Positions 33,478 to 40,841 of a DNA stretch of 64,000 bases are shown here, piece after piece. How positions within the stretch are numbered: position 1 is the stretch's first letter; the number at the start of each line of letters is the position of its first letter. Origin of the DNA: Halovenus halobia (GTDB lineage Archaea > Halobacteriota > Halobacteria > Halobacteriales > Haloarculaceae); NCBI RefSeq assembly GCF_051414135.1, contig NZ_JBLKOA010000001.1:372001-436000 (forward strand). The letters are read 5' to 3'. The notes beneath the pieces are model-generated. The model saw nothing but the letters and a program-made list of their open reading frames with translations. It did no database searches and was not told the origin of the DNA. The position numbers and the translations under genes were made by a program.

Positions 33478-33597
33478 CTGTGGAGACTGCGCTCCCTACG
33501 GGAACCAGTACGGTTCCTGCAAAGCGCGTCCTAGAAGCAGGAAGCCCTACCCTCAAGGAACGAGCCGCGTCAGCGGCGAGTGAGTAGGGTAGGGTAG
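33478..33597 (+). ncRNA. Possible TnpB guide-RNA (omega-RNA) scaffold region
   Basis: In IS200/IS605 elements the guide RNA of TnpB comes from the right end, overlapping the 3' part of tnpB, with the guide read from flanking DNA. Here the region folds into GGAACC-AGTAC-GGTTCC (33501-33517), GCCGC-GTCA-GCGGC (33564-33577) and the closing right-end stem. A guide would then be the bases after 33597, inside the zinc-ribbon gene's antisense strand. Copy D lies just upstream and could disturb folding. This is inferred from the family only. Confidence 0.35.
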
Positions 33598-33598
33598 T

Positions 33599-33817
33599 TC
33601 ACTGGGAAAGGTCGGCATATAGCTGTGTCACTCCACACTCCGGGCAAAGGAACGCATGAAGCGGAGTTTGATACCCGACACCAAGGCGGTCAAGCACACC
33701 ACCTTCTCTCTCAGTTTCAACATATAGGTCTCCGATTCCTTCTGCAGTCACGTTTGTTTTCTCCATCTGGACGTCACAATCCGAACAATAGCGTTCCTCC
33801 ATTGGTATCACATCCAT
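33599..33817 (-). CDS. Small zinc-ribbon protein
   Basis: 72 aa (67 if it starts at the second ATG at 33802). MEERYCSDCDVQMEKTNVTA and AFLCPECGVTQLY give two CxxC pairs about 45 residues apart, a split zinc ribbon. Its stop codon overlaps the TTCAC at the IS right end, so the element inserted exactly at the gene's 3' end without harming the frame. Function is unknown. Confidence 0.65.
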   Translation of the reverse strand: MDVIPMEERYCSDCDVQMEKTNVTAEGIGDLYVETEREGGVLDRLGVGYQTPLHAFLCPECGVTQLYADLSQ

Positions 33818-33841
33818 TTTAGCTACTGATTCGTGAAAAAT

Positions 33842-33995
33842 TCAGGTCATGGTTTTACGTTCAGAAACACGGATGTTTTTGATGCTGACTACACCCTCTC
33901 TATCTTGTACGGTAATCTTGCCAAATTCCTGATAGAACGTCCATCAGATCAATCACTGACTCACCTGCACTGTGCGCCGCTGGGTCTTCGAGCAT
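33842..33995 (-). pseudogene. Possible small ORF with single-base frameshift
   Basis: From ATG 33995 the frame reads MLEDPAAHSAGESVIDLMDVL, then leaves. In the next frame, TFYQEFGKITVQDREGVV...NIRVSERKTMT runs to a TGA at 33844-33842. The region is 154 nt, one more than 51 codons, so one extra base would explain both halves. I know no homologue; the rest of the 292-base gap 33818-34109 shows only the promoter of the acyl-CoA dehydrogenase gene. Confidence 0.3.
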
Positions 33996-34080
33996 AATCC
34001 TGCAACAGAGAACGATTCCTACTGCTGGAAACTACGACGGATGGTTTCGTGAACAGCCGCGCCGAGAGAAACCTCCTAGG

Positions 34081-34086
34081 TTTAAG
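34081..34086 (+). promoter_or_regulatory. TATA box of the acyl-CoA dehydrogenase gene
   Basis: TTTAAG centred about 27 bases before the ATG at 34110, as in leaderless haloarchaeal mRNAs. Confidence 0.55.
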
Positions 34087-34109
34087 TTGTTGTACCAACC
34101 CTATCTGGT

Positions 34110-35357
34110 ATGGAGTATCACGACTCTGAAAAAGCGAAAGAGGTTGCGAGCCGGGTTGAGGCCTTCATGGACGAGGAGGTCATCCCGCGCGAGCGCCAGG
34201 CGCTGCAGAACCGCGACCCAGTGACAATCGACGAGATGCAGGATTTCTGGGAGCAAGCCAAGGACCGAGACCTGTTCGCGCCGCAGGTCCCCGAAGAATA
34301 CGGCGGACAGGGCCTCGGATTCAGCGACATGCTGCCCTCCTTCGAGCAGGTCGGGCGCACGATGCTCGGCGCGATGTCGATTCGCGCCCACGCGCCACAG
34401 GAGGGGAACATGCACACGCTCGAAGCAGTCGGCTCTGAGGAACAGAAAGAGGAGTGGCTTCGGCCGCTCGTCCAGGGGGACATCTCCTCAGGCTTCGCGA
34501 TGACCGAGCCACAGCAAGGTGCCGGGTCGGACCCGAAGATGCTGAAAACCACCGCCAAGAAGGACGGCGACGAGTGGGTCATCAACGGCCACAAGTGGTG
34601 GACCTCCGACGGCTACGACGCCGACTTCCTGCTGGTGATGGCTCGGACAGACCTCGACAAACACCCATACGAGGGGACGTCGATAATTCTCGTTCCGACC
34701 GACGCAGACGGTGTCGAACCCGTCCGAGATATTCCACACCTTGGGCACTTCGACGACCTGATGGACATTCAGCGCGGCCACGCCGAGTTCAAGTTCCACA
34801 ACGTTCGCGTCCCAGTCGAGAACACCGTCGGCGCGGAGGGCGCTGGCTTCGCCATCGCACAGATGCGACTCGGTGGCGGTCGACTGACCCACTGTATGCG
34901 CTACACTGGGATGGCGATGCGCTCGCTCAACATCGCGAAAGCGTACATCCAGCACCGCGAAGGCTTCGGCGGAACCATCTCCGAGAAACAGGCACTTCGA
35001 CACCGGATCGCCGACGCCGAGACGGACCTGCACGCCGCGCGGACGATGGTGCGCCACGCAGCCCGCGAACTCGACCGCAGTGAGGCCCGCGTCGAGGTGG
35101 CGATGGCCAAGACGTTCACTGCCAACGTGACCACCGATGCAGTCGACCTTGCCTTGCAGGCCTGCGGTGGCAACGGGATTGGCAAGGACCTCCCGATTGC
35201 GTACTTCTACGAGTCAATCCGACCGTTCCGTATCGTCGACGGGACCGACGAGGTCCACCGTCGGACCATCGCACGAGAGGCCTTCGAGGATGTCAACGAC
35301 GAGGACCTCGAAAATATCATTCAGTTCGACCCCGAACTCGACAAAACTGACGAATAG
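34110..35357 (+). CDS. Acyl-CoA dehydrogenase
   Basis: 415 aa, FAD-dependent. FAMTEPQQGAGSDPKMLKTTAKKDGDEWVINGHKWWTSD holds the FAD-contact loop in two parts (the Thr/Ser region at residues ~132-145 and the INGHKWW strand near 160). The C-terminal helical domain has ALQACGGNGIGKDLPIA and FRIVDGTDEVHRRTIARE, standard for the family. It opens the beta-oxidation cycle by making trans-2-enoyl-CoA. The electron-transfer flavoprotein genes are not adjacent. Chain-length range is unknown. Confidence 0.92.
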   Translation: MEYHDSEKAKEVASRVEAFMDEEVIPRERQALQNRDPVTIDEMQDFWEQAKDRDLFAPQVPEEYGGQGLGFSDMLPSFEQVGRTMLGAMSIRAHAPQEGNMHTLEAVGSEEQKEEWLRPLVQGDISSGFAMTEPQQGAGSDPKMLKTTAKKDGDEWVINGHKWWTSDGYDADFLLVMARTDLDKHPYEGTSIILVPTDADGVEPVRDIPHLGHFDDLMDIQRGHAEFKFHNVRVPVENTVGAEGAGFAIAQMRLGGGRLTHCMRYTGMAMRSLNIAKAYIQHREGFGGTISEKQALRHRIADAETDLHAARTMVRHAARELDRSEARVEVAMAKTFTANVTTDAVDLALQACGGNGIGKDLPIAYFYESIRPFRIVDGTDEVHRRTIAREAFEDVNDEDLENIIQFDPELDKTDE

Positions 35358-35497
35358 GCGACGCCACCCCTCTCTGTCGAGCCCCGTTCCACGACCGGCC
35401 TGTCGTGGCGAACTTCTGAGTTAGTTTCAGCACTATTATCGGGATTCTCTTTGTTATCCCGCTGGTCATCGCTGCGTGGCTGGTCTGGGCAGCAGGT

Positions 35498-35680
35498 GTG
35501 TCGCTGGTCTCGCTCGCGATTGCAGACCGGTTGGTCGGCCACGAGGACGGGTGGCTCGTCCCGCTGTTGATTGCTGCTGGGATTAACGCAGCCCTCGCGT
35601 TGAGCGGCGTCGGTGCAATCATCTCGATTATTCTTGGTGCGCTTGGATTCGGGACGATTCTGTCCGAGCGGTTCGGCTGA
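35498..35680 (+). CDS. Small membrane protein, start unclear
   Basis: 60 aa from the GTG at 35498 (SLVSLAIADRLVGHEDGW). It holds two spans, LVPLLIAAGINAALALSGVG and AIISIILGALGFGTIL. The frame stays open and strongly hydrophobic upstream to 35420 (STIIGILFVIPLVIAAWLVW), an added membrane span, but offers no ATG, GTG or TTG there. Either the gene starts at 35498, or initiates at a rare ATT/ATC, or the original start was lost. Confidence 0.5.
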   Translation: MSLVSLAIADRLVGHEDGWLVPLLIAAGINAALALSGVGAIISIILGALGFGTILSERFG

Positions 35681-35709
35681 GTCCGGTTAGTACCGGTGGG
35701 GTCCGATGC

Positions 35710-35717
35710 TTTTAACC
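35710..35717 (+). promoter_or_regulatory. TATA box of the tfe operon
   Basis: TTTTAACC is centred about 28 bases before the tfe ATG at 35742, giving a leaderless transcript. It drives tfe, the DUF2110 gene and probably the lipoprotein gene. Confidence 0.55.
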
Positions 35718-35741
35718 GGATGACACTCCGATGTTTGTCTA

Positions 35742-36275
35742 ATGGCTTTTGAGGAACTGCTCGAAGATCCGGTCATCCAGAAGTACCTCCACGAACTCGT
35801 CGGGCCGAAAGGGATGCCAGTCGCGGCGGCACCGCCAGATGGTGAGGTCACTGACGAAGAGTTGGCCGAGGAACTCGGGCTTGAACTGAACGACGTCCGT
35901 CGAGCGCTCTTTATTCTCTACGAAAACGATCTGGCGAGCTACCGACGACTCCGCGACGAGGACTCCGGGTGGCTCACCTATCTCTGGACGTTCGAGTACG
36001 AAGAGATTCCAGAACAACTCGAAACGGAGATGCACCGCCTGCTGGCCGCGCTCGAAGACCGATACCAGTACGAGATGGACAACGAGTTCTATCTCTCCGA
36101 GGAAGCGGGCATTCGCTTCGAGTTCGGCGAGGCGATGGAGTTTGGGTTCCAGTGTCCCGAGACGGGCGCGGAACTCCAGCCGATGGAAAACACCCGCCTC
36201 ATCGAGGCGATGGAAGAACGAATCGAACAACTGCGTGACGAACTCGGCGTCGAGAGCGCCGAACTCGAGGCCTGA
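35742..36275 (+). CDS. tfe: Transcription factor E alpha subunit with degenerate zinc ribbon
   Basis: 177 aa. The winged helix covers residues ~1-90 (VTDEELAEELGLELNDVRRALFILYENDLASYRR). The zinc ribbon region reads NEFYLSEEAGIRFEFGEAM...FQCPETGAELQPMEN. The family has Cys at the first pair and twice in the second pair; here only one Cys remains (in QCPET), others being Ser, Ala and Thr. A long C-terminal helix follows. TFE helps open the promoter. It overlaps DUF2110 by one base. Confidence 0.92.
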   Translation: MAFEELLEDPVIQKYLHELVGPKGMPVAAAPPDGEVTDEELAEELGLELNDVRRALFILYENDLASYRRLRDEDSGWLTYLWTFEYEEIPEQLETEMHRLLAALEDRYQYEMDNEFYLSEEAGIRFEFGEAMEFGFQCPETGAELQPMENTRLIEAMEERIEQLRDELGVESAELEA

Positions 36276-36943
36276 TGGTCGTCCTCGCGACGAAGTGCTA
36301 CGTTGAGGGTGACGCCCGCGAGCGCTCGCTACAGTCGTTTCGCTCGTTGATCGACAACGCTGTCGGAGAGCTGGATGTCAGTGTCGACGTCGAGATTCAG
36401 GATGATGACTTCATCAACTGTTCGCTAGAGGGGCCAGACGCCACGGCCGCGGAGAACCTGCTCGGCGAGCAGTGGGGACTCATTCCGGAGCACTTCGAGA
36501 CTGGCGAAACCTACGTTGGGACGCTCGATTCGTGGGACGACGAGGCGCTGGTGCTTGATGCCGGCCGACCTGTTCGGATTGGTCGGGACCAACTCGGACT
36601 CGGCCCAGGCGACCCCGAATCCATTCGAACGCGATTCGGACTCGTCCAGCACATGCCGTTGCGGTTCGTCTACGACGACCCGCCACGGCTGGCCGAGAGC
36701 CAGCAGGACCAACTGTACGACTGGCAGCGCGGCACTGGCCGCGTCAACGTCAACAGCGCAACCCGGGCAGAGGTCCGAGCCACAGTCAACCGAGCCGGCC
36801 ACGCACAGGATATCGTCACCGTCGAACGGGTTGGCCTGCTCGAGCAGAGTATCATCTGTACGGAGGATACCGACCCGCCGGGACTACTCGCCGGCATTGG
36901 CCAGTATCTCCCGGCTGAACTGCTCTGTGTCGTGCCATCATAA
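36275..36943 (+). CDS. DUF2110 family protein
   Basis: 222 aa. Three-part layout: an alpha/beta N-terminus (residues ~1-65), a small beta-barrel (GETYVGTLDSWDDEALVLDAG, ~75-115) and a C-terminal part with GTGRVNVNSATRAEVRATVNRAGHAQDIVTVERVG. Members of this archaeal family are regularly found beside tfe. A link to transcription or RNA is suggested by context only. It overlaps tfe and the next gene by one base each. Confidence 0.85.
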   Translation: MVVLATKCYVEGDARERSLQSFRSLIDNAVGELDVSVDVEIQDDDFINCSLEGPDATAAENLLGEQWGLIPEHFETGETYVGTLDSWDDEALVLDAGRPVRIGRDQLGLGPGDPESIRTRFGLVQHMPLRFVYDDPPRLAESQQDQLYDWQRGTGRVNVNSATRAEVRATVNRAGHAQDIVTVERVGLLEQSIICTEDTDPPGLLAGIGQYLPAELLCVVPS

Positions 36944-37719
36944 TGAACAACAAACATCGTGCGGTACTCGCGCTGCTCGCGGTCATCTTCTTGTCAGGCT
37001 GTACGCTGTTTGGCGGCGGCGAAATCAACGAAGACCAGTTGACCAGCGAGCAGGAGTATGACTGGGACTCGAACGCGACGACGACCATCAACTTGAGCGT
37101 CTCGAAAAACAGCTATGGGGCTGTCATCACACTCGAAGAGCAATCTGAACTGGAGATTTACCAGGAAGACACCTTCCGGGGTGAGACGTCCGTTCCCATC
37201 GAGGCGCTGAAATTCCGCTTCACGAACGGAACTGTGGTGGACGCAACGCACCCACAGCTTCGGGCAGTCAAAAACCGCGACGAGACGCTGGTCGAACTGC
37301 CAGCAGAAAACGGGTCGGTTGGCTACACGGCCCCACGCAGCGGCAAGGGCTGGACCGGTCCGATGCTGGTCTCTGGTTCTGTCGAGATGCAACTCCCTGA
37401 AGGGACTCGTGTCGGACTCTGGGGGCTGTCCCGTGCGAACCCCAATCCAGACCGGAACACCATCGAAAACGACCGGACGATCCTCGGCTGGGACAACGTC
37501 GAGCAGGGTGATCCGATTTCCATTCGGTATTATCTGATGACGGACGCGTACATCTTCGGTGGCCTGCTCGCGCTGGTCGTCTCGCTGGGTATTGGCGGCG
37601 TCACCTACTATTACCGGCAGGTTCGTCGCGCACAGCGCAAACGCGAGGATGTCGGCCTCGATGTCGACATGGAAGACGACGATATCGGCGACGACGGACC
37701 GCCACCGGGGATGCGGTAA
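36943..37719 (+). CDS. DUF5803-type membrane-anchored lipoprotein
   Basis: 258 aa. The N-terminus MNNKHRAVLALLAVIFLSGC ends at a Sec-type lipobox (FLSGC, Cys20). Residues ~45-185 are an extracytoplasmic beta-rich domain with conserved SVPIEALKFRFTNGTVVDA. A membrane span is at ~200-220 (FGGLLALVVSLGIGGVTYYY), then a basic RRAQRKRE stretch and acidic tail in the cytosol. Function unknown; conserved next to tfe-DUF2110 in haloarchaea. Confidence 0.75.
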   Translation: MNNKHRAVLALLAVIFLSGCTLFGGGEINEDQLTSEQEYDWDSNATTTINLSVSKNSYGAVITLEEQSELEIYQEDTFRGETSVPIEALKFRFTNGTVVDATHPQLRAVKNRDETLVELPAENGSVGYTAPRSGKGWTGPMLVSGSVEMQLPEGTRVGLWGLSRANPNPDRNTIENDRTILGWDNVEQGDPISIRYYLMTDAYIFGGLLALVVSLGIGGVTYYYRQVRRAQRKREDVGLDVDMEDDDIGDDGPPPGMR

Positions 37720-37765
37720 GTCGGCAGTCAGTGCTCCTTTGTACTGTCGCCCACCTATAGAGGGT

Positions 37766-38458
37766 ATGCGAGTTGCGCTGATCGCCGTCGGCGACGAGAT
37801 TCTGTCGGGGGATACAGTCAACACCAACGGGTCGTGGCTGGCCGAGCGGCTGTCAGCGGCCGGCGCGACTGTTGCTCGAATAACTGTCGTCCCTGACGAC
37901 GTGAGCGAAGTTGCCCGGGTCGTCAACGAATACCGGGCAGCCTACGAGGCAGTCATCGTTACCGGCGGACTCGGGCCGACACACGACGATATGACGATGG
38001 AAGCGGTCGCTGCGGCGTTCGGGACGGAGTTGGCCGCCGACCAGGAGGTTGAGCGCTGGCTCACCGAGGGCGGCGGCTACTCTGGCGACGACCTGGCTCC
38101 CGGGACGACGCACATTCCAGAGCGTGCGAAGATGCTGCGCAATCCCGAAGGTGTCGCACCTGGCTGTGTCATCGAGAACGTCTACGTCCTCCCGGGCGTG
38201 CCCCGAGAGATGCGCGCGATGTTCGAGCTCGTGGCCGACCAGTTTGGTGGCCGACAACAGCATCGCGCCGTCGTCAAGGCGGCAGAACCGGAGAGTCAAC
38301 TGCTCGACCGGATTCGAGACGTCCAGGAACAGTTCGGGGTGAAAGTCGGGAGCTATCCCGGTGAGTACGTCAGACTGCGGATTCAGAGTACGGACGAAGA
38401 AGCTGTCGAAGCCGCCGCTGCATGGCTTGAGCAGCGAGTCGAGTCTCCCGACGACTGA
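37766..38458 (+). CDS. CinA-like molybdopterin-binding (MoaB/Mog fold) protein
   Basis: 230 aa from the ATG at 37766. VALIAVGDEILSGDTVNTNG and VIVTGGLGPTHDDMTMEAVA are the MoaB/CinA N-terminal signature. VENVYVLPGVPREMRAMFE-like text (IENVYVLPGVPREM) follows near residue 140, then a partial second domain. The C-terminal CinA deamidase domain is lacking, as usual in archaea. Related enzymes are nicotinamide-nucleotide or ADP-ribose pyrophosphatases; the exact role is inferred. Confidence 0.85.
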   Translation: MRVALIAVGDEILSGDTVNTNGSWLAERLSAAGATVARITVVPDDVSEVARVVNEYRAAYEAVIVTGGLGPTHDDMTMEAVAAAFGTELAADQEVERWLTEGGGYSGDDLAPGTTHIPERAKMLRNPEGVAPGCVIENVYVLPGVPREMRAMFELVADQFGGRQQHRAVVKAAEPESQLLDRIRDVQEQFGVKVGSYPGEYVRLRIQSTDEEAVEAAAAWLEQRVESPDD

Positions 38459-38459
38459 C

Positions 38460-38582
38460 TCACGTCGTTAGCGAGCGAACCCACATCGCGGCGAGAACGA
38501 TACCACCGATGAGAACGACGGCGGCGGCGATGTTGACCGGCCCGGCGCCGACACCAACCTGTGTCGCGTTCAGTACTGTCAT
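38460..38582 (-). CDS. 40-aa single-span membrane protein
   Basis: MTVLNATQVGVGAGPVNIAA opens a sequence with one membrane span (AAAVVLIGGIVLAAMWV) and a short basic end. It fills the gap between two genes and has clean start and stop. Small proteins of this layout are common in haloarchaea; function unknown. Confidence 0.5.
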   Translation of the reverse strand: MTVLNATQVGVGAGPVNIAAAVVLIGGIVLAAMWVRSLTT

Positions 38583-38654
38583 GTAGGATGGTGGCAGGTG
38601 GTCGTAGTAAGGCGTTCCGGTTCGCTTTTGTCTACCTCGTTCCTAACACGGTTG

Positions 38655-39722
38655 ATGCGACGACTCGGGGTTGTGGTCAACCCAATTGCAGGCATGGGTG
38701 GCCGCGTGGGACTGAAAGGAACTGATGGCAAAGTCGCGGAGGCACGGGAACGCGGCGCAGAGCAACGCGCTCCCGACAGAGCGCGGGAGATGCTGACGGA
38801 ACTGGCCGACATTGGCGCAGATGTACAGTTAGTTAGTTGGGGGGGTGAGATGGGCGAAACGGCCGCCAAAGCCGCCGGCTTCGAGCCAGAAGTCCTCGGC
38901 CACCCAGAAGGGGAGGAAACAACTGCCGAGGACACATGCCGTGCAGTCGAGGCTTTCCTGTCTGCCGACCTCGATTTGGTACTGTTTGTCGGCGGTGACG
39001 GCACCGCCGCTGACGTTGCCGAAACTATCGCTGACGCCGACTCGGAACTTCCAATTCTGGGTGTTCCCGCAGGTGTGAAGGTGTATTCGGCTGTGTTTGC
39101 AGTTTCGCCAGAGGCGGCTGCTCACGTCGCTGCTTCGTTCGAGTCGACCGAACGCGCCGAAGTCAACGATATCGACGAGGACCAGTACCGTGAAGGGGAG
39201 GTCCACACCGAACTCCGCGCGCTGGCGTCTGTTCCGGTTGCCCCTCAACGCCAGAGCAGCAAACAGCTCTCCGGCGGCACTGTCGAAGGGCTTGTCGAGG
39301 GATTTGTCGACGAACTCGACCCAAGCCGCACCTACGTGCTTGGCCCCGGCGGCACGCTCAACACGATCAAAGACCGACTCGGCATCGATGGCACAGCCCT
39401 CGGCGTGGATGTGTACCGTGACGGCGAAGTACTAGTCGCCGACGGCGCGGCCGACGATATTTTGGACGCACTTGGCGAGAACAATACGGTCGTCATCTCT
39501 CCTATCGGAGGACAGGGATTCATTTTCGGCCGTGGCAACCAACAGATTTCGCCGGACGTGATCCGCCAGTGCGACCTCGAAGTGGTTGCAACCCGGCAGA
39601 AACTGGACGGCATCGGTGCCTTGCGGGTCGATACCGGTGACGCAGAACTGGACGAGTCGCTTCGTGGCTGGCAGCGAGTCCGGGTTGGGCGGTACGAGAC
39701 ACGACTTGTGGAAGTTGTCTGA
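38655..39722 (+). CDS. ATP-NAD kinase family protein (PpnK/AcoX-like)
   Basis: 355 aa from the ATG at 38655. MRRLGVVVNPIAGMGGRVGLKG, FVGGDGTAADVAETI (the GGDG motif of NAD and diacylglycerol kinases), GVPAGVKVYSAVFAV and PIGGQGFIFGRGNQQISP place it in the archaeal/AcoX subgroup, which is longer than true NAD kinase. It probably phosphorylates NAD or a related dinucleotide; true specificity is open. Confidence 0.85.
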   Translation: MRRLGVVVNPIAGMGGRVGLKGTDGKVAEARERGAEQRAPDRAREMLTELADIGADVQLVSWGGEMGETAAKAAGFEPEVLGHPEGEETTAEDTCRAVEAFLSADLDLVLFVGGDGTAADVAETIADADSELPILGVPAGVKVYSAVFAVSPEAAAHVAASFESTERAEVNDIDEDQYREGEVHTELRALASVPVAPQRQSSKQLSGGTVEGLVEGFVDELDPSRTYVLGPGGTLNTIKDRLGIDGTALGVDVYRDGEVLVADGAADDILDALGENNTVVISPIGGQGFIFGRGNQQISPDVIRQCDLEVVATRQKLDGIGALRVDTGDAELDESLRGWQRVRVGRYETRLVEVV

Positions 39723-39800
39723 CATTCATATTACCACCTCCTTGGTGTGACCAAGGACGTATTGATAAGATTAAGGTACTCGCGGCAACGTAAAGGAGAT

Positions 39801-40835
39801 ATGGAAACCCGGAAAGTTCAGCGGCTGGGTCCGTCGACGCTTGCGATGACGCTGCCCGCAGAGTGGGCACAGGAGTACAATGTCGAGAAAGGTGACGAGG
39901 TTTCACTGCGACTCGGCGGAAAGGGCACGCTGACGGTGATGCCTGAGTCCGTCCAGTCTGAAGAAAGTGAAGCAATCATCAACGCCAGTGGCCTCAATGC
40001 CGACGCCGTCGAGCGGGCAATTGTCGCACAGTACGTTCTCGGCCGGCGAGTTATCCACGTCCGCGCCGACGAAGGTGAAACGCTCGACAGCGAGCATATC
40101 AATGCCGTCTACAACGCCGAAACGCAGTTGATGGGGCTGGGCGTTATCGAGGAGACGCCAGAAAACATCGCTATCCGGTGTTCAGTCGACCCCGAGGATT
40201 TCACGCTCGACAATCTCCTCGAACGACTGGAATCGACCGGGTCGACGATGCGCAACGAGGCAGTAAAATCGCTTGCCCACAGCAACCCTGACCTCGCACA
40301 GCGCGCGCTCAACCGAGAGCGACAGGCCAACAAGATTTTTGTCCTGTTGCTGCGCCTGATTTTCACCTCCTACCAGAACCCGAACCTCGCGCGGGCAGTC
40401 GGCCTGACCGATGGCTTCCCACTGATTGGCTACCGCTCTATCGCGAAAAACCTCGAACTCACCGCGGACAACGCTGAGGATATCGCCGAGATTGCCCTCG
40501 AAGCGGAGGGCCACTCGCTAAACATCGAACAGGATACGATGCGACGCATCCGGGAGTTCACCGACGAAGTGAACGAACTGACGAAACTGGCCGTCGAGTC
40601 GGCAGTCAACCGCGACTACGACGCTGCCATCGAAGTGAAACAGCGCTTCGAGGAGATTAGCTCACGCGAACAGGAGATCCTCGCTGACCTGCCGGAGATG
40701 GAAAACGAACAACTCCTGCAAGTGCGTGAAGTGCTGGTCAGTCTCGACCAGACCGCACAGTACGCCGTTCGGAACGCCGAAATTGCGACCAACCTCGCGC
40801 TCAACGAGGAGTCCGACCACATCTCTATCGACTGA
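39801..40835 (+). CDS. phoU: PhoU-like phosphate-uptake regulator with AbrB-type DNA-binding domain
   Basis: 344 aa. Residues ~1-50, METRKVQRLGPSTLAMTLPAEW...VEKGDEVSLRL, are a SpoVT/AbrB fold. Residues ~100-340 are helical with two PhoU-type bundles (AQRALNRERQANKIFVLLLRL and FTDEVNELTKLAVESAVNRDYDAAIEV). Haloarchaeal homologues combine DNA binding and PhoU. An AAAGGAGAT sits just before the ATG at 39801, an unusually good Shine-Dalgarno site for this window. The pst genes are not adjacent. Confidence 0.88.
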   Translation: METRKVQRLGPSTLAMTLPAEWAQEYNVEKGDEVSLRLGGKGTLTVMPESVQSEESEAIINASGLNADAVERAIVAQYVLGRRVIHVRADEGETLDSEHINAVYNAETQLMGLGVIEETPENIAIRCSVDPEDFTLDNLLERLESTGSTMRNEAVKSLAHSNPDLAQRALNRERQANKIFVLLLRLIFTSYQNPNLARAVGLTDGFPLIGYRSIAKNLELTADNAEDIAEIALEAEGHSLNIEQDTMRRIREFTDEVNELTKLAVESAVNRDYDAAIEVKQRFEEISSREQEILADLPEMENEQLLQVREVLVSLDQTAQYAVRNAEIATNLALNEESDHISID

Positions 40836-40841
40836 ACTCGG

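Larger units (their letters stand above)
32194..33587 (+). pseudogene. tnpB: tnpB (RNA-guided nuclease family) interrupted by three paired-hairpin elements
   Basis: Three successive frames carry one TnpB: MNYNYRYRLRPSDALAEQL... to SFTYSQSG, then FKLKNTSGRTKLWLSK... to DRDANA, then AWNILSRGLEEVGVGHSEST / PVETALPTGT... to the TAG at 33587. Inserts of 52 (32535-32586), 52 (33306-33357) and 60 nt (33417-33476) sit at the junctions; removing them leaves 1230 nt, one open 409-codon frame. The RuvC acids (GIDVGI, AVEDLD, DRDAN) and the zinc finger CASCG...CPACG are intact. As it stands, the first insert brings an in-frame stop (TGA 32578-32580), so full TnpB is not made without some bypass. Confidence 0.9.
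31981..33597 (+). mobile_element. IS1341-type (IS200/IS605 superfamily) insertion element, TnpB-only
   Basis: The element carries a 40-aa RHH-like ORF and tnpB but no Y1 transposase tnpA. Its right end forms a long stem: CCCTACCCTCA (33545-33555) with TGAGTAGGGTAGGG (33581-33594), and an inner GCCGC-GTCA-GCGGC hairpin (33564-33577). The element ends about GGGTAG at 33597, followed by TTCAC, which overlaps the last codons of the convergent zinc-ribbon gene. The left boundary is uncertain; it may lie near 31981 after copy A. Without tnpA it could only move in trans. Confidence 0.65.

Noticed and set aside
31842..33602. TTCAC at both 31842-31846 and 33598-33602 as a target-site duplication of the IS
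   Set aside because: IS200/IS605 elements do not duplicate their target, and the left TTCAC lies well before the solo right end. A chance match or the cleavage-site motif is more likely.
36994..37926. 310-codon minus-strand frame over the DUF5803 and CinA-like genes
   Set aside because: Antisense shadow with Arg/Val-rich nonsense composition and no motif.
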